Positions 42,716-54,632 of a DNA stretch of 64,000 bases are shown here, piece by piece. The stretch spans positions 122,463,453 to 122,527,452 of the forward strand of contig CP092863.1 in NCBI GenBank assembly GCA_030710605.1, read 5' to 3'. The stretch's first letter is position 1. Each line of letters begins with the position of its first letter. The DNA is from Cordylochernes scorpioides. Lineage: Eukaryota; Arthropoda; Arachnida; Pseudoscorpiones; Chernetidae. A model generated the notes under the pieces. The model saw only the letters and a list, made by a program, of their open reading frames with translations. It made no database searches and had not been told where the DNA came from. A program made the translations under genes and the position numbers.

Positions 42716-43111
42716 ATATGAATTAGGTTATAACGCCTAAATAATGTAATTTTGTCAAAAAAAATCTAAATTTATAATTAAATAAATCAACTTATAATTC
42801 AATTTTTAAGAATACAGCATAAAAAAGAGCAATAAAGAATATTTTAAACTTCACTATAATCCCACCCTATTTATTTAAATTAATTACCTCTCATATATTG
42901 TTTGGAGCCAAACACTCCATATATATATATGTGTGGAAAAAACCTGCTATTCATTTTATTATTTTTTTCCAAAAAAATATAATAATAATAAATTTTAAAA
43001 AGGATAAAATTGAATATGTTTTTAAATTAAAAAATGGTCTACTTTATAAACATGTGGCTTGGAAATTATTTGCATATTACACACACAAAGATATAAATTC
43101 GGATAAAACTG
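42716..43111. other. AT-rich stretch, nothing recognised
   Basis: No gene or repeat signal. Confidence 0.4.
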
Positions 43112-44160
43112 CATAGTAGATAATCTCTCTGTAAAAGACAACATCTAGTTACAGAGCCTAAATGTCCTTTAGGGAGAGGTGCCCTCTTACTGGAGATTTG
43201 CTACAGTAGAACTACCTCTCTGTAAATGACAACACCTAGTTACAGAGGCAAATTGTCCTTTAGTGTCTTACTGGAGTGTTGCTACAGTAGAACTACCTCT
43301 CTGTAAAGGACAACACCTAGTTGCAGAGCCTAAATGTCCTTTAGGGAGAGGTGTCCTCTTACTGGAGAGTTGCTACAGTAGAACAACCTCTCTGTAAAGG
43401 ACAACACCTAGTTGCAGAGCCTAAATGTCCTTTAGGGAGAGGTGTCCTCTTACTGGAGAGTTGCTACAGTATAACAACCTCTCTATAAAGGACAACACCT
43501 AGTTACAGAGTTAAAGTGTCCTTTAGGGAGAGATGTCCTCTTACTGGAGAGTTGCTACAGTAGAACAACCTCTCTGTAAAGGACAACATCTAGTTACAGA
43601 ATCAAAGTGTCCTTTATTGTCCTCTTACTGGAGAGTTACTACAGTAGAACAACCTCTCTGTAAAGGACAACACCTAGTTACAGAGCCTAAATGTCCTTTA
43701 GGGAGAGGTGTCCTCTTACTGGAGAGTTTCTACAGTAGAATATCTCTGTAAATGACAACACCTAGTTACAGAGTCAAAGTGTCCTTTAGTGTCTTACTGG
43801 AGAGTTGCTACAGTAGAACTACCTATCTGTAAAGGACAAAACCTAGTTACAGAGTCAAAGTGTCCTTTAGTGTCCTCTTACTGGAGAGTTGCTCTAGTAG
43901 AACAACCTCTCTGTAAAGGACAACACCTAGTTACAGAGTCAAAGTGTCCTTTAGTGTCTTACTGGAGAGTTACTACAGTAGAACAACCTCTCTGTAAAGG
44001 ACAACACCTAGTTACAGAGTCAAAGTGTCCTTTAGTGTCTTACTGGAGTGTTGCTACAGTAGAACTACCTCTCTGTAAAGGACAACACCTAGTTACAGAG
44101 CCTAAATGTCCTTTAGGGAGAGATATCCTCTTACTGGAGAGTTGCTAAATAGTAAAATGG
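43112..44160 (+). repeat. Tandem array of pogo-like MITE units, ~91/82 bp, 12 copies
   Basis: CTCTCTGTAAAGGACAACA recurs 12 times between about 43124 and 44070. Each unit is an imperfect palindrome (CCTCTCTGTAAAGGACA against TGTCCTTTAGGGAGAGG). Between units stands CTACAGTAGAACAACCTC, whose TA-CAGTAGAAC matches the end type of pogo/Tigger elements. Long (91 bp) and short (about 82 bp, lacking GGGAGAGGTGTCC) variants alternate. Open frames through the array are by-products. Confidence 0.9.
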
Positions 44161-44459
44161 TAAAATATTTCGGCAATGGAAACTTTTCTTTGTAGAGAGG
44201 TGTTTTTTTACCAGAGATCTGATAATTATGGAAAAAATATATAGCCAACATTATCAAAAATCCCATAATTATTTAACTAAACAGTCACCTATATAAGAGA
44301 AACAAACAGAACCATATACAAATCAGAATAAAAGAACATAGCAAAAGAAATGATGACCTTAAATCACTCATAGTCCAACACATAAAATAACCTGGTCACA
44401 ATTTCAAACTACAGAATGTTGAATGACATCATCAGAACATAGAAAACAGAAAGATTATA
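44161..44459. other. Intergenic, nothing recognised
   Basis: A last decayed array edge (TTTGTAGAGAGGTGTTTTTT) near 44192; nothing else. Confidence 0.4.
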
Positions 44460-44640
44460 ATGCCACGTGGAAAATTAGGGAAGACCAACTTCGGGATGAG
44501 ACAACAATTTATTTCAGGCAAGAACAAACTATGAAATGGTAAACAAAAGATAAGCCACGAGGGAAATTTACAGAGTAGCAAAATATAAACATAAAAAATA
44601 ATACTCTGTTAATAAATTAATAAATGCTTTGTTACAATAT
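44460..44640 (-). repeat. Dispersed repeat family F8 (inverted copy)
   Basis: GCCACGTGGAAAATTAGGGA, GACCAACTTCGGGATGAGAC, CAGGCAAGAACAAACTATG: reverse complement of the 30720 and 23754 copies. Confidence 0.75.
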
Positions 44641-44819
44641 TTATAAGTTTTCATATCACCTCAATAAAATAGTATAAACCTTGACCTCACAGTTTATCCA
44701 TATAACAAAACAATTGTCACATGTTCCACCACAACAGTGAAGGTATCAGTAAGTTGACATTGAAGTATCAGTGAATATTTGAAGTTAATTTTGATTCCAG
44801 GAGGCAGTCAAATCATTAT

Positions 44820-45045
44820 TTCGTCAATGGTGACGCGCGATCTGCTTCCACCCATTCCCAACAGCAGCAACGGCTGCATTGTCCGTAACAGTAACGGGCC
44901 TGCCGCTTCGCTCGTCATCATGCACGTTTTGCCATCCTTCCAAAGACCATGAACGCCATCGGCGAACCATTTAGATGCTCATACACCCTTCACCATACAC
45001 TAACACTAAATTGCAATGAATATTGAACGCAGTTTCATTTTTCGC
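44820..45045 (-). pseudogene. Mariner-type transposase fragment (N-terminal, broken)
   Basis: Translating the minus strand from about 45043 gives one frame resembling the N-terminal DNA-binding domain of mariner transposases: VYGEGCMSI, an in-frame stop, then MVRRWRSW, and NVHDDERSGRPVTVTDN, which is the hallmark HDDERSGRP linker after the first helix-turn-helix. The frame fades after AAVAAVGNG. No catalytic domain or terminal repeats are visible, so this is a remnant. It belongs to a mariner lineage different from the 51201 element, whose linker reads NDDQHTGRPRS. Confidence 0.8.
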
Positions 45046-45175
45046 CGTGAAAAAAAAAAACGAATTACAGAACGGAGTTCGCAAGCGTGATTTTGAAGGT
45101 CACGCGCTTCCAACGCATCCTAGTGACCATTTCTTACACTACTAACTAATTTTTACAACCTTTCGTTCGTATAAA
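45046..45175. other. Flank of the mariner fragment
   Basis: Balanced composition up to about 45150 suggests it may also belong to the dead transposon, but no ends are recognisable. Confidence 0.35.
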
Positions 45176-45720
45176 AAAATAGGGAAACTTATTTATTGGA
45201 TGCCCTCGTACTTGGTAGAAACGCCTGTAGAAGAGTTATTTAACTCGAAAGCTTGACAATGTTATAAAATTAGAAAAGAAACTTTTTTCTGAGTTCTTTT
45301 TATCAGGTATTTAAAACTTTACAATAGAAAATTCTCTGTGGGATGCTATAGATACAGAAAAATATAAATAATTGAATAAAAATAATAATCGAAGAATGAT
45401 TAAAAAGGAAATTGAAGGGTTAAAGAAGCATTAGACAAAGTTGTTGTTCAATTTTTGTTACCAGTAGAACATTCCTGAAAACCAATATGGTTGTATGAAG
45501 TAAAATACATCTGCTTTTGTCATTAAGACTGGGAGTACTACTCAGTTACAGCTCACTGACTTAGCTCTGATATGAAATGTCTGACATGAGGAACAGACAC
45601 CATGTACAGCCACTCCTAACATGGAGTACATCCTGTATCCCTGGAGTCCTTACAGGGTACTATCAAGCTTTCGAGTTAAATAACTCTTCTACAGGCGTTT
45701 CTACCAAGCGAGCTTGTTAC
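45176..45720. mobile_element. F5 PLE ends, tail-to-tail pair
   Basis: Plus-strand motif at 45218-45255: CGCCTGTAGAAGAGTTATTT, AACTCGAAAGCTTGAC, with a 5-bp stem II GAGTT/AACTC. The mirror-image motif is at about 45663-45712 (minus). Here the 3' ends face each other across about 400 bp, unlike most pairs in this window. Confidence 0.65.
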
Positions 45721-45811
45721 TGCTCCCCACTCTTTTTTCACCTGGACTTGGATCGAGAAAAGGCCGGTTTTACACCTATCACAATCCTAGGCCCTAAACT
45801 GGACTTTAAGG

Positions 45812-46358
45812 CAGTCGAAATTATTTGATGTCGTCGGTAGTCTGTTTTTCTTTTTTTTTTAATTAGACACAGAGGATTTTTTCACACTTGGTTATCTTGT
45901 GTGTCTTCAATAAAGGCCACTGTAATATCTTTCAGAGTTATTGTCTCAATCCCGATATACATGCTGAAAGGTACAACTTCCTTAAGTTTTGTCCATGAGT
46001 GTATATTGGTTATCTCGTGTGTCTTCAATAAAGGCCACTGTAATATCTTTCAGAGTTATTGTCTCAATCCCGATATACATGCTGAAAGGTACAACTTCCT
46101 TAAGTTTTGTCCATGAGTGTATATTGGTTATCTCGTGTGTCTTCAATAAAGGCCACTGTAATATCTTTCAGAGTTATTGTCTCAATCCCGATATACATGC
46201 TGAAAGGTACAACTTCCTTAAGTTTTGTCCATGAGGGTATATTGGTTATCTCGTGTGTCTTCAATAAAGGCCACTGTAATATCTCTCAGAGTTATTGTCT
46301 GACTCCCGATATACATAGAAAGAAGCTACAGGTTCCTTAAGTTTTATCCATGAGTGTA
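45812..46358 (+). repeat. 118-bp satellite array 2 (4 monomers) inside MITE-B
   Basis: Left MITE-B end region (ATTATTTGATGTCGTCGG, T run, GACACAGAGG, CACACTTGGTTATCTTG), four monomers starting near 45900, 46018, 46136 and 46254, then the right MITE-B end CTTAAGTTTTATCCATGAGTG before TA. The last monomer carries private changes (GACTCCCGATATACATAG). Those changes reappear in the first monomer of array 3, proving the two belong to one palindrome. Confidence 0.93.
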
Positions 46359-47500
46359 CTCCTTCTTGGTGACTTCTACGGCAAGCAGTGAGGGAAGAAA
46401 GAATTTATAGCGCATGCGCGTAGATATGTATGCGCGTTTGGATAATAGTGGCGACGGTTGCCCAAATATTTTCATTTTTCGGCATACAAGTTAAACATTA
46501 TATATTATATTGATGTGAATATTACTATCTTGGTTTATATTTAGAAATTATTTTTGGCAGTATGTTTATATATATATTATCCAAAATGATCTGTGCAGAC
46601 CTTAATGCAATGATCGAAATTTTTTATAATTTGGCGAGACACCGTTGATAGGGTTCACTACTGATGAGTCAAGCCCTCTCACACACACACACACACATTT
46701 ATAATAATTTATAACAATGCATTTACAATAATGGACGAAAATTAAGGTGTCTCGCCAAATTATAAAAAATTTCGATCATTGCATTAAGGTCTGCACAGAT
46801 CATTTTGGATAATATATATATAAACATACTGCCAAAAATAATTTCTAAATATAAACCAAGATAGTAATATTCACATCAATATAATATATAATGTTTAACT
46901 TGTATGCCGAAAAATGAAAATATTTGGGCAACCGTCGCCACTATTATCCAAACGCGCATACATATCTACGCGCATGCGCTATAAATTCTTTCTTCCCTCA
47001 CTGCTTGCCGTAGAAGTCACCAAGAAGGAGTACACTCATGGATAAAACTTAAGGAACCTGTAGCTTCTTTCTATGTATATCGGGAGTCAGACAATAACTC
47101 TGAGAGATATTACAGTGGCCTTTATTGAAGACACACGAGATAACCAATATACACTCATGGACAAAACTTAAGGAAGTTGTACCTTTCAGCATGTATATCG
47201 GGATTGAGACAATAACTCTGAAAGATATTACAGTGACCTTTATTGAAGACACACGAGATAACCAATATACACTCATGGACAAAAACTTAAGGAAGTTGTA
47301 CCTTTCAGCATGTATATCGGGATTGAGACAATAACTCTGAAAGATATTACAGTGACCTTTATTGAAGACACACGAGATAACCAATATACACTCATGGACA
47401 AAACTTAAGGAAGTTGTACCTTTCAGCATGTATATCGGGATTGAGACAATAACTCTGAAAGATATTACAGTGGCCTTTATTGAAGACACACGAGATAACC
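45897..47500. repeat. Large palindrome linking satellite arrays 2 and 3
   Basis: The sequence from 46640 leftward to about 45897 is repeated in reverse complement from 46750 rightward, nearly base for base, through unique DNA (GCATGCGCGTAGATATGTAT, GGCGACGGTTGCCC) and into the satellites on both sides. Arms are about 0.75 kb, the central spacer about 100 bp, containing a (CA)n tract (46679-46698) and half of an M-like core. Confidence 0.92.
46590..46800. repeat. Family M relative at the palindrome centre
   Basis: GATCTGTGCAGACCTTAATGC on the left and its mirror GCATTAAGGTCTGCACAGATC on the right bracket GGCGAGACACCGTTGATAGG and ACTGATGAGTCAAGCCCTC, a diverged M core (GAAAC changed to GAGAC). 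Confidence 0.7.
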
Positions 47501-50500
47501 AATATACACTCATGGACAAAACTTAAGGAAGTTGTACCTTTCAGCATGTATATCGGGATTGAGACAATAACTCTGAAAGATATTACAGTGGCCTTTATTG
47601 AAGACACACGAGATAACCAATATACACTCATGGACAAAACTTAAGGAAGTTGTACCTTTCAGCATGTATATCGGGATTGAGACAATAACTCTGAAAGATA
47701 TTACAGTGACCTTTATTGAAGACATACGAGATAACCAATATACACTCATGGACAAAACTTAAGGAAGTTGTACCTTTCAGCATGTATATCGGGATTGAGA
47801 CAATAACTCTGAAAGATATTACAGTGACCTTTATTGAAGACATACGAGATAACCAATATACACTCATGGACAAAACTTAAGGAAGTTGTACCTTTCAGCA
47901 TGTATATCGGGATTGAGACAATAACTCTGAAAGATATTACAGTGACCTTTATTGAAGACACGAGATAACCAATATACACTCATGGACAAAACTTAAGGAA
48001 GTTGTACCTTTCAGCATGTATATCGGGATTGAGACAATAACTCTGAAAGATATTACAGTGACCTTTATTGAAGACACGAGATAACCAATATACACGCATG
48101 GACAAAACTTAAGGAAGTTGTACCTTTCAGCATGTATATCGGGATTGAGACAATAACTCTGAAAGATATTACAGTGACCTTTATTGAAGACATACGAGAT
48201 AACCAATATACACTCATGGACAAAACTTAAGGAAGTTGTACCTTTCAGCATGTATATCGGGATTGAGACAATAACTCTGAAAGATATTACAGTGACCTTT
48301 ATTGAAGACACACGAGATAACCAATATACACTCATGGACAAAACTTAAGGAAGTTGTACCTTTCAGCATGTATATCGGGATTAAGACAATAAATTTGAAA
48401 GATATTAGTGTGACCTTTATTGAAGACACACGAGATAACCAATATACACTCATGGACAAAACTTAAGGAAGTTGTACCTTTCAGCATGTATATCGGGATT
48501 GAGACAATAACTCTGAAAGATATTACAGTGACCTTTATTGAAGACACACGAGATAACCAATATACACTCATGGACAAAACTTAAGGAAGTTGTACCTTTC
48601 AGCATGTATATCGGGATTGAGACAATAACTCTGAAAGATATTACAGTGACCTTTATTGAAGACACACGAGATAACCAATATACACTCATGGACAAAACTT
48701 AAGGAAGTTGTACCTTTCAGCATGTATATCGGGATTGAGACAATAACTCTGAAAGATATTACAGTGACCTTTATTGAAGACACACGAGATAACCAATATA
48801 CACTCATGGACAAAACTTAAGGAAGTTGTACCTTTCAGCATGTATATCGGGTTTGAGACAATAACTCTGAAAGATATTACAGTGGCCTTTATTGAAGACA
48901 CACGAGATAACCAATATACACTCATGGACAAAACTTAAGGAAGTTGTACCTTTCAGCATGTATATCGGGATTGAGACAATAACTCTGAAAGATATTACAG
49001 TGGCCTTTATTGAAGACACACGAGATAACCAATATACACTCATGGACAAAACTTAAGGAAGTTGTACCTTTCAGCATGTATATCGGGATTGAGACAATAA
49101 CTCTGAAAGATATTACAGTGACCTTTATTGAAGACATACGAGATAACCAATATACACTCATGGACAAAACTTAAGGAAGTTGTACCTTTCAGCATGTATA
49201 TCGGGATTGAGACAATAACTCTGAAAGATATTACAGTGACCTTTATTGAAGACATACGAGATAACCAATATACACTCATGGACAAAACTTAAGGAAGTTG
49301 TACCTTTCAGCATGTATATCGGGATTGAGACAATAACTCTGAAAGATATTACAGTGACCTTTATTGAAGACACGAGATAACCAATATACACTCATGGACA
49401 AAACTTAAGGAAGTTGTACCTTTCAGCATGTATATCGGGATTGAGACAATAACTCTGAAAGATATTACAGTGACCTTTATTGAAGACACGAGGTAACCAA
49501 TATACACGCATGGACAAAACTTAAGGAAGTTGTACCTTTCAGCATGTATATCGGGATTGAGACAATAACTCTGAAAGATATTACAGTGACCTTTATTGAA
49601 GACATACGAGATAACCAATATACACTCATGGACAAAACTTAAGGAAGTTGTACCTTTCAGCATGTATATCGGGATTGAGACAATAACTCTGAAAGATATT
49701 ACAGTGACCTTTATTGAAGACACACGAGATAACCAATATACACTCATGGACAAAACTTAAGGAAGTTGTACCTTTCAGCATGTATATCGGGATTAAGACA
49801 ATAAATTTGAAAGATATTAGTATGACCTTTATTGAAGACACACGAGATAACCAATATACACTCATGGACAAAACTTAAGGAAGTTGTACCTTTCAGCATG
49901 TATATCGGGATTGAGACAATAACTCTGAAAGATATTACAGTGACCTTTATTGAAGACACACGAGATAACCAATATACACTCATGGACAAAACTTAAGGAA
50001 GTTGTACCTTTCAGCATGTATATCGGGATTGAGACAATAACTCTGAAAGATATTACAGTGACCTTTATTGAAGACACACGAGATAACCAATATACACTCA
50101 TGGACAAAACTTAAGGAAGTTGTACCTTTCAGCATGTATATCGGGATTGAGACAATAACTCTGAAAGATATTACAGTGACCTTTATTGAAGACACACGAG
50201 ATAACCAATATACACTCATGGACAAAACTTAAGGAAGTTGTACCTTTCAGCATGTATATCGGGTTTGAGACAATAACTCTGAAAGATATTACAGTGACCT
50301 TTATTGAAGACACACGAGATAACCAATATACACTCATGGACAAAACTTAAGGAAGTTGTACCTTTCAGCATGTCTATCGGGATTGTGATAATAACTCTGA
50401 AAGTTATTACAGTGACCTTTATTGAAGACACACGAGATAACCAATATACACTCATGGACAAAACTTAAGGAAGTTGTACCTTTCAGCATGTATATCGGGA

Positions 50501-51200
50501 TTAAGACAATAACTTTGAAAGATATTAGTGTGACCTTTATTGAAGACACACGAGATAACCAATATACACTCATGGACAAAACTTAAGGAAGTTGTACCTT
50601 TCAGCATGTATATCGGGATTGTGATAATAACTCTGAAAGTTATTACAGTGATCTTTATTGAAGACACACGAGATAACCAATATACACTCATGGACAAAAC
50701 TTAAGGAAGTTGTACCTTTTACCATGTATATCGGGATTGAGACAATAACTCTGAAAGTTATTACAGTGACCTTTATTAAAGACACACGAGATAACCAATA
50801 TACACTCATGGACAAAACTTAAGGAAGTTGTACCCTTCAGCATGTATATCGGGATTGAGACAATAACTCTGGAAGAAATTACAGTGACCTTTATTGAAGA
50901 CACACGAGATAACCAATATACACTCATGGACAAAACTTAAGGAAGTTGTACCTTTCAGTATGTATATCGGGATTGAGACAATAACTCTGAAATATATTAC
51001 AGTGACCTTTATTGAAGACACACGAGATAACCAATATACTCTCATGGACAAAACTTAAGGAAGTTGTACCTTTCAGCATGTATATCGGAATTGAGACAAT
51101 AACTCTGAAAGATATTACAGTGACCTTTATTGAAGACACACGAGATAACCAATATACACTCATGGACAAGACTTAAGGAAGTTGTACCTTTTAGCATGTA

Positions 51201-52524
51201 CAAGGTGCGTTCATTAATTTCCAGGACTGCTCTGTATCTTTGAAAAAATAAAACAAATAAAAAAACTAATTTAATATTTTTCAAAATATGCCCCTCCTGC
51301 CTCAATACACCTGTTCCATCTTTTTTTCCAATTGTCGAAGCAGGAGATAAAATCACTTTTTGAGAGGTTCGTCAAGGTTGCCTTCGATTCAGCTTGTATC
51401 ATATCAACGTTGTCAAATTTCTTTCCTTTAAACTTTATTTTCAATTAAGGATAGAGGAAAAAGTCATTGGGGTCTAAGTCGGGGGAATAGGATGGATGAG
51501 GGATCTGTATGGTTAAATGCTTGGCCAAGAACTGCAAAACAACATGGGCTGTGTGCGGCCGCGCATTATCGACGTGAAGTATCCAGTCATTGTTTTGCCA
51601 TCTTTCAGGTCTTTTAAGGTGCACTGCCTCCCTTAAGCGCCTCATTATCCCCAAATAAACCTCTTGATTAATTGTACGTCCGAAAGGAATAAAATCATGG
51701 TGAACCAAACCATTAAAATAAAAAAAATGTAACAAGCAATGTCTTGACTTTGGATTTTGTAAATCTGGCCTTTTTGGGTTTCGGTTCCCCTCTTTCAATC
51801 CATTGGCTGGATTGACGTTTGGTTTCCGGGTCATACTAATACACCCATGTCTCATCCCCGGTAAGGATTTTTTCATCCATTCTGGATCGGTCCAAGTCAT
51901 TTCAATCATGTTTTTGCAGACATCCATTCTAACCTCCTTTTGTTCCTCTGTTAGAATCCGAGGAACAAATTTTGAAGACGTCCGGATCATGTCCAAATCT
52001 TTTGTTACTATTTGATGACACAGTCCTACAGATAGTCCAGTCTCTGAAGATAAGTCTTTGATATAAATTATTCTGTTAGATTTAATTAATTCCTTTATTT
52101 TGAGCTTGTTTTCCTCGCAACGTAATGATCTTGGACGCCCAGTATGCTGATCATCGTTTACCTTTTCCCGACCTTTTAGGAAGCGTGAAAACCATTCGAA
52201 AGTTCTTGAACGGGATAAAGCTGCATCGCCAAAAGCTTCTTTAATCAATTCATACGTCTCAGTAGCAATTATTTTCAATTTAAAACAAAACTTAATGCAG
52301 ATTCTCTGCTCTTAGAAAATGGCCATTTTAAAATTAGAAATGCGAACCTTACAAGGAAGTTGTTTTGTTCTATTTTTAGATCGGCGCGTGCGCCACGAGA
52401 CTCGTGCTTTCAGTCAGGTGTGGTCGAATGTCCAATATTTAACTCTGTATGAAATTTTTTTCTTTAGTTTTTTTATTTATTTTATTTTTTAACCAGTGTC
52501 CTGGAAATTAATGAACGCACCTTG
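51201..52524 (-). mobile_element. Mariner element, 1,324 bp, inserted in a satellite monomer
   Basis: Perfect 27-bp terminal inverted repeats (CAAGGTGCGTTCATTAATTT... at 51201-51227 and its complement at 52498-52524), flanked by TA on both sides. Removing the element and one TA restores the satellite consensus GCATGTATATCGGG exactly. It carries a broken transposase on the minus strand. Confidence 0.95.
51271..52325 (-). pseudogene. Mariner transposase (D,D34D), inactivated
   Basis: Degenerate remains of a ~350-residue transposase that would cut and paste the element at TA sites. From the N-terminus: EQRICIKFCFKL and ATETYELIKEAFGDAALSRS (first helix-turn-helix), TGRPRS linker, a second HTH around KELIKSNRIIYIKDLSSETG, then the catalytic domain. 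First catalytic Asp lies in LTGDETWVY (codon 51854-51856) but in a shifted frame; second Asp in HVDNARPH; third in SPDLDPND, 34 residues after the second, diagnostic of D34D mariners. Damage: a stop shortly after the likely start Met (near 52313), a frameshift in the A run at about 51868-51873, a stop after WVY (51836-51838), a return shift in the T run near 51720-51730, and a stop after FFLYP (near 51442). Homology continues to FEKY and a final stop at 51271-51273. The transposase cannot be made; perfect ends mean the element could be moved only by another source. Confidence 0.92.
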
Positions 52525-53840
52525 TATATCGGGATTGAGACAATAACTCTGAAAGTTATTACAGTGACCTTTATTGAAGACACACGAGATAACCAATATA
52601 CACTCATGGACAAAACTTAAGGAAGTTGTACCTTTTACCATGTATATCGGGATTGAGACAATAACTCTGAAAGATATTACAGTGACCTTTATTGAAGACA
52701 CACGAGATAACCAATATACACTAATGGACAAAACTTAAGGAAGTTGTACCTTTCAGCATGTATATCGGGATTGAGACAATAACTCTGAAAGATATTACAG
52801 TGACCTTTATTGAAGACACACGAGATGACCAATATACACTAATGGACAAAACTTAAGGAAGTTGTACCTTTTACCATGTATATCGGGATTGAGACAATAA
52901 CTCTGAAAGATATTACAGTGACCTTTATTGAAGACACACGAGATAACCAATGTACACTAATGGACAAAACTTAAGGAAGTTGTACCTTTCAGCATGTATA
53001 TCGGGATTGAGACAATAACTCTGAAAGATATTACAGTGACCTTTATTGAAGACACACGAGATAACCAATATACACTAATGGACAAAACTTAAGGAAGTTG
53101 TACCTTTTACCATGTATATCGGGATTGAGACAATAACTCTGAAAGATATTACAGTGACCTTTATTGAAGACACACGAGATAACCAATATACACTAATAGA
53201 CAAAACTTAAGGAAGTTGTACCTTTCAGCATGTATATCGGGATTGAGACAATAACTCTGAAAGATATTACAGTGACCTTTATTGAAGACACACGAGATAA
53301 CCAATATACACTAATGGACAAAACTTAAGGAAGTTGTACCTTTCAGCATAGATATCGGGATTGAGACAATAACTCTGAAAGATATTACAGTGACCTTTAT
53401 TGAAGACACACGAGATAACCAATATACACTAATGGACAAAACTTAAGGAAGTTGTACCTTTTACCATGTATATCGGGATTGAGACAATAACTCTGAAAGA
53501 TATTACAGTGACCTTTATTGAAGACACACGAGATAACCAATATACACTAATGGACAAAACTTAAGGAAGTTGTACCTTTCAGCATAGATATCGGGATTGA
53601 GACAATAACTCTGAAAGATATTACAGTGACCTTTATTGAAGACACACGAGATAACCAATATACACTAATGGACAAAACTTAAGGAAGTTGTACCTTTCAG
53701 CATGTATATCGGGATTGAGACAATAACTCTGAAAGATATTACAGTGACCTTTATTGAAGACACACGAGATAACCAAGTGTGAACAAACTTGTCTCTGATT
53801 CTTTCAATAAATCAGCGGACTGATGACATCTATTAGTGTA

Positions 53841-54354
53841 GATCTCTGCAGAGATAATATTTGATATTATATATATCCAAAAATACATAGTGCCAAAAAT
53901 AGTCGTAAATTTATATATCAATAGATATCAAAACAAATTATAATAGAATGAGGGTTTGTCATTTTTATTATTAAATCTCATATGAGAATCACTAAAAAAA
54001 TCAATTAATTTTCTTTTTCTTTGTCACTTTAGAGCCAAATCTTGAAGAATATGTTTTTTTTTTACGATAGACTGTTAAGTAGATTCGTCTTCATCTCCTT
54101 ATGTAGAGTGTTCTTCTTCTTTTATCACAAATACAAGATTCTAATTAACTCTTGTGAGACGCTGGTAAAAAACAGAGATATAAGAAACACTTGAACGAGC
54201 ATTCTGTAAAGTTCTCACACAGAATATAAAAAAGGACTTATGCTTTGATTGAAGATTGCCTTACTTGAGTTATCATCCTGCTGTTAAAACTGTAACAAAA
54301 GTAGAAAAAAACAGTACAAACGTGATAATGTACTAGGATCATGTGGATAAATTA
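53841..54354. other. Intergenic, nothing recognised
   Basis: AT-rich, no gene or repeat signal. Confidence 0.45.
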
Positions 54355-54356
54355 AG

Positions 54357-54632
54357 AAAACCGCATCTCCTGATTATGCAACTAAAAGTTGATGATGGCT
54401 TGTGCCATCTCTTGGAATAAATATCAATTAATCGTTGATTTTTTTAATTATTCCGGAATTGACCAAATACCTGTTCCTTGATTAATCAATCACGCGTATG
54501 TGATTAGTGTTTTTCGATTGATCAAGAGAAAGGGTATTTAGCCAATTCATGAATAATAAAAAATATCAGTTTATATTTATTCCGACAGATGGCGCAAGCC
54601 ATCAGCAACTTTTAGTTGAACGATTAGAATAT
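54357..54632. mobile_element. F3 PLE fragments, head-to-head pair
   Basis: Left (minus): GCATCTCCTGATTATGCAAC, GATGGCTTGTGCCATCTC, TTGATTAATCAATCACGCG. Right (plus): TTGATCAAGAGAAAGGG, TATTTATTCCGACAGATGGC, GCAAGCCATCAGCAAC. The central CACGCGTATGTGATTAGTG is a decayed hammerhead zone. 3' ends outward. Confidence 0.75.

Larger units (their letters stand above)
47033..53840 (-). repeat. 118-bp satellite array 3, ~46 monomers, interrupted by mariner
   Basis: Begins with a MITE-B right end read on the minus strand (CACTCATGGATAAAACTTAA after TA) and continues as head-to-tail monomers of 118 bp (a few of 116 or 119). It ends near 53784, where the monomer passes into a decayed MITE-B left end (CCAAGTGTGAACAAACTTG, CAGCGGACTGATGACATC). 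About 35 monomers precede and 11 follow the mariner at 51201-52524. Two adjacent 12-monomer blocks (1,412 bp each) repeat the same series of private variants. After the mariner, CTTTCAGCATG and CTTTTACCATG monomers largely alternate. Confidence 0.95.

Noticed and set aside
43533-44148. Open frames rich in LSSYWRVATVEQPLCKGQH-type repeats.
   Set aside because: Produced by the tandem pogo-like MITE array; periodicity equals the DNA repeat.
47033-53840. Regular 118-bp repeats considered as a CRISPR array.
   Set aside because: Repeats are contiguous without variable spacers, the DNA is animal nuclear, and the monomer derives from a MITE.
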